DNA from: Saprospiraceae bacterium
Lineage (GTDB): Bacteria > Bacteroidota > Bacteroidia > Chitinophagales > Saprospiraceae
DNA length: 41,041 nucleotides
Direction: 5' to 3'
Assembly (NCBI GenBank): GCA_023300665.1
Contig: JALZUU010000496.1
Location: forward strand, 1-41,041
Below are positions 36,143-41,041 of the stretch, piece by piece. A program made the translations under genes and the position numbers. The notes beneath the pieces are model-generated. The model was not told where the DNA came from and did not search any database. It was given only the letters and a program-made list of their open reading frames with translations. How positions within the stretch are numbered: the first letter of the stretch is position 1; each line of letters opens with the position of its first letter.

Positions 36143-37459
36143 CTAATGTACAATTAACTTTTGCATTAAAACGGGTTGATCTTCATTTTCAATTTTGATA
36201 AAATAAATTCCTGGTGTATTAGGTGCAGTGAATTGGAAATCACCAGTCGATCTTTCTTGATTAATTAACCGTCCGGTTAAATCAAAAATATAAATTTCTA
36301 AATTAGTAAATTCAAGATTTAAATCTTTAATGGTCAATAATTCATTACTACTGATTGGATTTGGAAAAAGGATCGGTTGATTGATTTCGATCAAATTATC
36401 ATTCGAAACAATCGATTCTTTTTGAAAGAATTCTTCTCGGAAATTTTCTAAGACAAACTGGTCCATATCTATCTGATATAAAAATAGAGATTCTTCGTAA
36501 CGTACTTCTTCTTCATTTACGTCTATATAGTTAAAATACTGTCGAGTAATCAATTGATCTTCGGTCGATAGATTAAAATTAAAGGTGAGAATAGAATCTG
36601 GCAAACTGCTGTAAATATTTCGCCCAACATATTCTTCTACTCTACTGTTGCTTTCCCAATCGTTGTTAATCCAAGAATCAATATCTCGAATAATTCGATT
36701 TTCTTGCAAGTCATATGTAAAAACGGATCGAGATAAATTTTCACAATTAACCGTATCTGGAAAAGTATATAAACAAAATATAACTGTATCTTGTTGTTGG
36801 TCATCGTTATAAGAAACGATCATTTTATCAGAAAAAAAGACCCCACCATTATTTCCAGTGAGACTAAGGATTTCTGTCGGTTGGTTGTTATTATTGTATT
36901 TAATTCGATCACCAAAAGTAAAAACAAAATCCCCATCTTGATTTGCGTTAAAATAAGACTGCAAAATTCGATTACCCATATCATCAAAAGTATTCTCTAC
37001 TTTTTCCCGATTCACCCATTCATTGTCTATCCATATTTGAGTAATCTGATCTATTAATTGATCGTTATCATTATAATTTAGGATCTCTAACTGTTCGTTT
37101 TCCCAAAAATTATTTAAGAAGACTTCTGTAAAAATCTCTACAGGTTGATCACTTTCAAAAGTAGTCGTAATTCGTTTAGCATTTTCCCATAATCCATTAG
37201 TAAAGATCTCTACTAATTCTACTTTTTGCATGTTAAGAAAAGTAAAATTAGAACGCTCGTTCTCTCTACGAATCTGCAATAACGCACCTTCTGTATCATA
37301 GGAATATCCAGCAAAGGAAGCGATCTCTATAGGATTTCCAAAAAAATCAAGTGACCTAAAAAAAGAATAGGAGCTATCTATTCGCAAGGGAATAAATTCT
37401 TGTGCAGTAACCGCAAGATTGCACATAAGGGATAAAATAACAACTTGTAAGATTCTCAT
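36143..37459 (-). CDS. T9SS type A cargo protein
   Basis: The 438-residue secreted protein starts at the ATG at 37459 (the frame extends to a TTG at 37477) with a signal peptide MRILQVVILSLMCNLAVTAQ. The middle (about residues 30-350) contains loose repeats of the form '..NN.WEN..R.......D...Q...' resembling YD/RHS-like beta strands. The C-terminal 80 residues are a type A sorting domain: 'PILFPNPISSNELLTI', 'LEIYIFDLTGRLI' and 'GIYFIKIE.....VLMQKLIV'. This domain directs export through the T9SS and attachment to the surface or release. No enzyme motif was seen. A dyad at 37530-37548 lies upstream. Confidence 0.85.
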   Translation of the reverse strand: MRILQVVILSLMCNLAVTAQEFIPLRIDSSYSFFRSLDFFGNPIEIASFAGYSYDTEGALLQIRRENERSNFTFLNMQKVELVEIFTNGLWENAKRITTTFESDQPVEIFTEVFLNNFWENEQLEILNYNDNDQLIDQITQIWIDNEWVNREKVENTFDDMGNRILQSYFNANQDGDFVFTFGDRIKYNNNNQPTEILSLTGNNGGVFFSDKMIVSYNDDQQQDTVIFCLYTFPDTVNCENLSRSVFTYDLQENRIIRDIDSWINNDWESNSRVEEYVGRNIYSSLPDSILTFNFNLSTEDQLITRQYFNYIDVNEEEVRYEESLFLYQIDMDQFVLENFREEFFQKESIVSNDNLIEINQPILFPNPISSNELLTIKDLNLEFTNLEIYIFDLTGRLINQERSTGDFQFTAPNTPGIYFIKIENEDQPVLMQKLIVH

Positions 37460-37529
37460 AAGCAGACCAACTAGCAATAAATTTGCTCAAAGGTTCAGTA
37501 AAAGCAATAGTCAACCGACAGCTTTTTAC

Positions 37530-37548
37530 CGATATTTGAGAAATATCG
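37530..37548. promoter_or_regulatory. Operator-like dyad upstream of the type A cargo gene
   Basis: cgatattt and aaatatcg (37530-37537, 37541-37548) face each other across a three-base centre, 71-89 bases upstream of the ATG at 37459. It could be an operator or part of a leader hairpin. Confidence 0.35.
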
Positions 37549-37646
37549 TAAAGAAAAAAATAAGAAGTTTAGGGACGGTGGGGACTAAAAAGAAAAGTAT
37601 TTTTGCAAAGATAAGAAACTTATTAGACAAGTTAGTAAGAATTCAA

Positions 37647-37686
37647 ACAAAAACATTCTAGCCATCATAAAGACGACTAGAATGTT
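37647..37686 (-). terminator. Probable terminator of ytxJ
   Basis: Ten-base arms (aacattctag at 37652-37661 and ctagaatgtt at 37677-37686) form a stem on the minus strand, followed by TTT and a T-rich stretch. It lies about 43 bases after the ytxJ stop codon. Confidence 0.5.
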
Positions 37687-37729
37687 AGATGATGATCAAG
37701 GTCATCCATAAAGTATTTTTCAATCGAAA

Positions 37730-38119
37730 TTAAATCGAATTTAAGGCATTATTGACGGCTTGTGGGTTGATCGCATGGTGAGATGTATCAAACGTTGCTT
37801 TTCCGTCCTTGATTAAAATAACTTGCGGTGACTGATGAATTACATTCAATTCTTGTGCAATTAAGTTAGAAATAGAACGATAGCTTAGTAAATCAAGGTA
37901 ATAAAAATCCATTTTTTCTGGATCAATATCCCAGTCAGCTTCCAATCGGTGCTTCGCTCCAGCGCTGATTCCACAGGTTGTACTATGCTTAAAGATCATC
38001 GCAGGTCGGTCATATGACCCTTTGATAATTTCTTTTAACTGTTTTTCGCTATCCAAGGTTTTCCATCCTGAATGAAGGTTACCTTTTTGTGAATTTCGTA
38101 GATTATCTAAAAATCCCAT
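37730..38119 (-). CDS. ytxJ: Bacillithiol-system redox protein YtxJ (monothiol bacilliredoxin-like)
   Basis: The 129-residue thioredoxin-fold protein carries the family motif FKHSTTCGIS, with the single redox cysteine at position 49, and 'SPQVILIKDGKA', the cis-Pro region of the fold. YtxJ-type proteins (DUF2847) are linked with bacillithiol and are proposed to remove bacillithiol from oxidised proteins. Bacillithiol occurs in many Bacteroidota, so the context fits, but no bacillithiol synthesis gene (bshA, bshB or bshC) is in the window. The ATG at 38119 is the first in frame, and a probable terminator follows the gene. Confidence 0.87.
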   Translation of the reverse strand: MGFLDNLRNSQKGNLHSGWKTLDSEKQLKEIIKGSYDRPAMIFKHSTTCGISAGAKHRLEADWDIDPEKMDFYYLDLLSYRSISNLIAQELNVIHQSPQVILIKDGKATFDTSHHAINPQAVNNALNSI

Positions 38120-38403
38120 GTTAATATTTTTATAAAATGTTTACTAATTTGGAGAAAGTATAAGCGTAAACGGATATACTTTGGGGGTATTTAAGACAAA
38201 TAATTAATCAATATACCCAGGCTCCACTTATTTCTAACAGTATTTTTCACTCAATGTTCGGAATTTTCACTAATTTTTAGAATTTTAATAAAGCAGATTA
38301 TAATTTTTGCTGGTTGGCTAGTTGACTTCTCAAAAAAATTACCAGATCCATAAAAAAAGAAGTTCTTTTGTAAAACCTTTAAGGACTCTTTTACCTAATT
38401 ACT

Positions 38404-39105
38404 ATGCAACTTAAAAAAATTCAAGAAGCCATTGCGGTTTATAAAGATTTTCTAAAAAAAGCACCGGATCAACGAGCGCTATTCGCCTGGGAATCACAGA
38501 AAGTATTTCAAGATAATTGGGATATGGAAGCGCCAGATTTTGGCAAAATGTATGATAATTGTCTACAAAATACGCATACTCGTCGATGGTGGACAGGCGA
38601 TAATTTTAAACCTAAAAAGAGGATGTTAGAATTCATCCATCAGAATTCAGACTTTGTCCGTTCGATGTTTCGAGAATTATTTGATGAATCAAAAGCCATC
38701 GAAAATCGGATATCGAAATTTCAATTTGGTTGTGAAGTGATGATGCAGGATTATAAAGAAGATCATCCTACCAGTATTGAGAACAATCATTTCCATCTAG
38801 AAAATCATGTTATTTCCATGTATCTCGCCTTTCGGTATCCCACTGAATACGCCGTTTATTTTTATCCTGAATTTGCTAGTATGATGAAAAAAATCGGTAG
38901 CACCAAAATACCAGAACCTTTCGAAATGGAACGCTTTTTTAAGATTACTAAAACTTTAACGACCTTTCTACATAAAGATGAGGAACTCCTTTTACTTCAC
39001 CAAAAATCAATAAACGCTACTCCACTCTATCAAGAAGCCTCTATGTTATTGGTAACGGATTTTTATCGGTTTATTGGGTTGACGGATTGGGGATTAGAGG
39101 CGTAA
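38404..39105 (+). CDS. Stand-alone McrB-N-like domain protein
   Basis: The 233-residue soluble protein opens with 'AIAVYKDFLKKAPDQRALFAWESQKVFQDNWDME', then 'FVRSMFRELFDESKAIENRI' near residue 85 and 'VISMYLAFRYPTEYAVYFY' near 145. From memory, this order closely resembles the N-terminal region of Bacteroidota McrB-type GTPase/ATPase restriction subunits ('YKWECVKHFQDNWDI', 'LFVDLYDE..DL..RI', 'YLTLRYPDKYY'), where it precedes the AAA+ domain. Here the gene stops before any Walker A motif and no AAA+ or nuclease frame follows. It may be a free-standing recognition domain or a remnant. The start is the ATG at 38404. Confidence 0.6.
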   Translation: MQLKKIQEAIAVYKDFLKKAPDQRALFAWESQKVFQDNWDMEAPDFGKMYDNCLQNTHTRRWWTGDNFKPKKRMLEFIHQNSDFVRSMFRELFDESKAIENRISKFQFGCEVMMQDYKEDHPTSIENNHFHLENHVISMYLAFRYPTEYAVYFYPEFASMMKKIGSTKIPEPFEMERFFKITKTLTTFLHKDEELLLLHQKSINATPLYQEASMLLVTDFYRFIGLTDWGLEA

Positions 39106-39151
39106 TTGATATTGGCTGGATTTTCTTCGAGTTATATTTGTTTCGAGGTTT

Positions 39152-40246
39152 TTAATTAACTATAAATTTATTGAAAGTTTGCCAATATTTATCTTTATAG
39201 ATATCAAACTCAATTTCAAATTTAGTCGCAAAAACTTTTTTAACCTCATAAAAAACATTTGATGACTTCCTAAAATCTTTGCAAGCGAAGTAAATCGTTC
39301 TTTTACTTTTTGCGGTCATTCTTCCGATATTTATGTATCCTTCGCTTTCGATGAGTTTTGCTGTTATTTGGTCCTCAACCTCTTCAAGTTCTTGCTGAGT
39401 TTCTTCATTCGGCATCCCTTTATTTGACTTTCCATTATAATTAATTTCGATTGAACATACCCAAGGATGAGAAGCTTGGTTATCCCATCTTAGTATTTCT
39501 GTATTTATAGCCGCAATCCCTTTATCTCCATCCTTAAAATTAAATTCGAGAATAGAGTAAGTTGCATTATTTGAATCGTAAACTACATTTTCATATTTCT
39601 CAATAAATTCTTTCTGCCTCCATTTTAAAAAATCTTTCAATTTAGAAATAGGAATTAAATCTTTCTTATCTTTTATTACTCCTGAAATATTGATTGCATC
39701 AATAGTCGTAATGAAATTTAATTCTCCAAGATAATTATCTAAAAAAATGTGAACTCCATTCCCAATATCATCTTTATTTTCTTCACTCCATTCGGTATAA
39801 GCAATTGTTAAATCAATTTCGTCTGGATAATCTTTGTTATTATTTGAGCAAAAGAATAGATTCTTTGAAGTAAATTCGTATCCTCCCATTTTTATACTAG
39901 TATCCTCTATCTTTAATTCTGGTTTTAGTGCTGTAAATACCCAGCCACTTAAATTTGGTGCGTCTTTGATTAATTCTTCAACTAAGGCAACGTTTCTTAA
40001 ATCCCCATCTGGTGTTAAAATCAGTTCAGCTTCTAACTCAGTTTTCATTCCTGTCAAATAAAATATTCCTTCTCGAATTTGATCTAGCTTAGGAGCTAAT
40101 TTATCTAAAAAATCTTTTTCAATGTTTTTGTGGTTGTTAACAACCTTGTGAAATACTTTCTCATTTTCAACAAACCAATCCCAAAAGTCTTTATTCGAAT
40201 TTATAGGTTTTTCTTTACGACTAAATAAATTTTTAATAAATTTCAT
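39152..40246 (-). CDS. DUF695-type protein of unknown function
   Basis: The 364-residue cytoplasmic protein has an N-terminal region starting 'FWDWFVENEKVFHKVVNNHK' (about residues 20-200) that is common in uncharacterised Bacteroidota proteins. Its C-terminal third ('LPISKLKDFLKWRQ...' to the end, including 'EEVEDQITAKLIESEGYINIG') resembles DUF695. No catalytic motif is visible. The gene begins 18 bases after the trpA stop codon on the same strand and has no promoter box of its own, so it is probably co-transcribed with trpA. Any link to tryptophan synthesis is doubtful. Confidence 0.65.
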   Translation of the reverse strand: MKFIKNLFSRKEKPINSNKDFWDWFVENEKVFHKVVNNHKNIEKDFLDKLAPKLDQIREGIFYLTGMKTELEAELILTPDGDLRNVALVEELIKDAPNLSGWVFTALKPELKIEDTSIKMGGYEFTSKNLFFCSNNNKDYPDEIDLTIAYTEWSEENKDDIGNGVHIFLDNYLGELNFITTIDAINISGVIKDKKDLIPISKLKDFLKWRQKEFIEKYENVVYDSNNATYSILEFNFKDGDKGIAAINTEILRWDNQASHPWVCSIEINYNGKSNKGMPNEETQQELEEVEDQITAKLIESEGYINIGRMTAKSKRTIYFACKDFRKSSNVFYEVKKVFATKFEIEFDIYKDKYWQTFNKFIVN

Positions 40247-40264
40247 TATTTGAATTTGATATTT

Positions 40265-41041
40265 TCAATTCCGAATCCCCCTCACAAAACCCTCTATCGT
40301 TTCCTCAAGTCCACTATCCCCATTTTCCAACGCCCGAATAAAAGCACTACCGATAATCGCACCATCTGCATATTGACAAGCAGTTGTAAAGCTTTGATGA
40401 TCTGAAATTCCAAACCCAATCATTCTTGGAAGTCTTAAACTCATGGCTTCAATTCGTTCAAAATAGGCCACTTGTTCGGGAGAAATTTCTTTGCTATTTC
40501 CTGTGATGGCAGCACTAGAAACGACATAAATAAACCCTCGGCTCAACTCATCAATTTTTCTAATTCGTGCTTCGCTCGTCTGTGGTGTGATCAAAAAAAT
40601 AGGGGCTAAATCATATTTTTTAAATAAATCTTGATATTCTTTTTCATAAACTGACAACGGTAAATCTGGTAAAATCAATCCATCGACACCTACTGCCTGA
40701 CAACGTTTTAAAAAAGCTTCTTCGCCAAACTGCATCACCTGATTAAAATATCCCATCAAGATTAATGGTGTATCGACTTCCGCTCTTATCTTTTCTAATT
40801 GACCAAATAAAACGGAAACACTCATCCCATTCTCTAACGCTTGCATCCCACTTTTTTGAATCGTCGGACCATCCGCCATCGGATCAGAATAAGGCATTCC
40901 CACCTCGATTACATCAACTCCACTCTTGGATAAACTACGAATAATCGTTTCCGTATCTTCCAATGCAGGAAACCCCGCCGTAAAATAGACATTGAGCAGT
41001 TGCTTATTTTTATTATTAAATGTTTTTTCTAAACGAAGCAT
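40265..41041 (-). CDS. trpA: Tryptophan synthase alpha chain
   Basis: This subunit cleaves indole-3-glycerol phosphate to indole and glyceraldehyde-3-phosphate and passes indole to the TrpB partner. The 258-residue TIM barrel is complete: the ATG is at 41041, the last base of the window, and the length fits the family. The catalytic glutamate is E46 (DVIEVGMPYSDP) and the catalytic aspartate D57 (PMADG). The phosphate-binding regions 'GFGISDH' and 'GAIIGSAFI' are present, as is 'YVVSSAAITG'. It presumably ends a trp operon that continues beyond the right edge, where trpB would be expected. Confidence 0.95.
   Translation of the reverse strand: MLRLEKTFNNKNKQLLNVYFTAGFPALEDTETIIRSLSKSGVDVIEVGMPYSDPMADGPTIQKSGMQALENGMSVSVLFGQLEKIRAEVDTPLILMGYFNQVMQFGEEAFLKRCQAVGVDGLILPDLPLSVYEKEYQDLFKKYDLAPIFLITPQTSEARIRKIDELSRGFIYVVSSAAITGNSKEISPEQVAYFERIEAMSLRLPRMIGFGISDHQSFTTACQYADGAIIGSAFIRALENGDSGLEETIEGFVRGIRN

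Overview
The window looks like a chromosome segment from a member of the Bacteroidota, most likely a Saprospiria-type bacterium (Saprospiraceae/Lewinella-like). This is inferred from gene content, not from a marker gene. The evidence is type IX secretion (T9SS) substrates with both type A and type B C-terminal sorting domains, a PorP/SprF outer-membrane protein, a PorE-like TPR/PD40/OmpA protein, a bacillithiol-type YtxJ protein, low GC with AT-rich spacers, no clear Shine-Dalgarno sites, and several matches to the Bacteroidota promoter pattern (TTTG, about 19-21 bases, TAnnTTTG).

Layout. Bases 1-8350 hold a truncated zinc-ribbon/TerB gene, an FMN-binding glutamate-synthase-like gene, a Uma2-family nuclease, RNase D and a large AsmA-like membrane protein. 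AsmA and the next minus-strand gene converge on a strong bidirectional terminator at 7892-7940. Bases 8380-29700 are one coherent surface/secretion locus on the minus strand. In transcription order it runs PorP/SprF, then a PorE-like OmpA protein, then three consecutive giant secreted proteins of 1860, 1857 and 1855 residues. Each giant has 15 PKD domains, six Ig-like modules and a type B sorting domain in the same order. Bases 29760-35964 carry housekeeping and stress genes: coaE, a glyoxalase-like gene, an AlkD-like gene, a GNAT gene and a lipoprotein pyrophosphatase, followed by an arsenosugar-type pair (peroxidase-like protein plus radical SAM ArsS). Bases 36143-41041 hold a type A T9SS cargo protein, ytxJ, a stand-alone McrB-N-like protein, a DUF695-type protein and trpA.

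How the genes work together. The SprF-like protein and type B substrates are known partners in T9SS export, so the 8.4-29.7 kb block reads as a dedicated secretion partner plus three paralogous cell-surface fibres or adhesins. The three giants correspond domain for domain, so they arose by whole-gene duplication and then diverged. The third giant (20320-25902) has its own strong terminator and a pair of operator-like dyads upstream, so at least part of the set is separately regulated.

The non-coding DNA is unusually rich in short repeats. Two octanucleotide tandem arrays of five copies each sit 11-15 bases upstream of start codons (at 431 and 31134). There is also a 32-base perfect palindrome at 2470, GC-rich hairpin elements at 34774 and 36050, and a 22-base near-identical element shared by the two array-bearing regions.

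The first and last genes are at or over the window edges: the first is truncated and trpA ends exactly at base 41041. No tRNA, rRNA, CRISPR array, transposase or prophage gene was seen.
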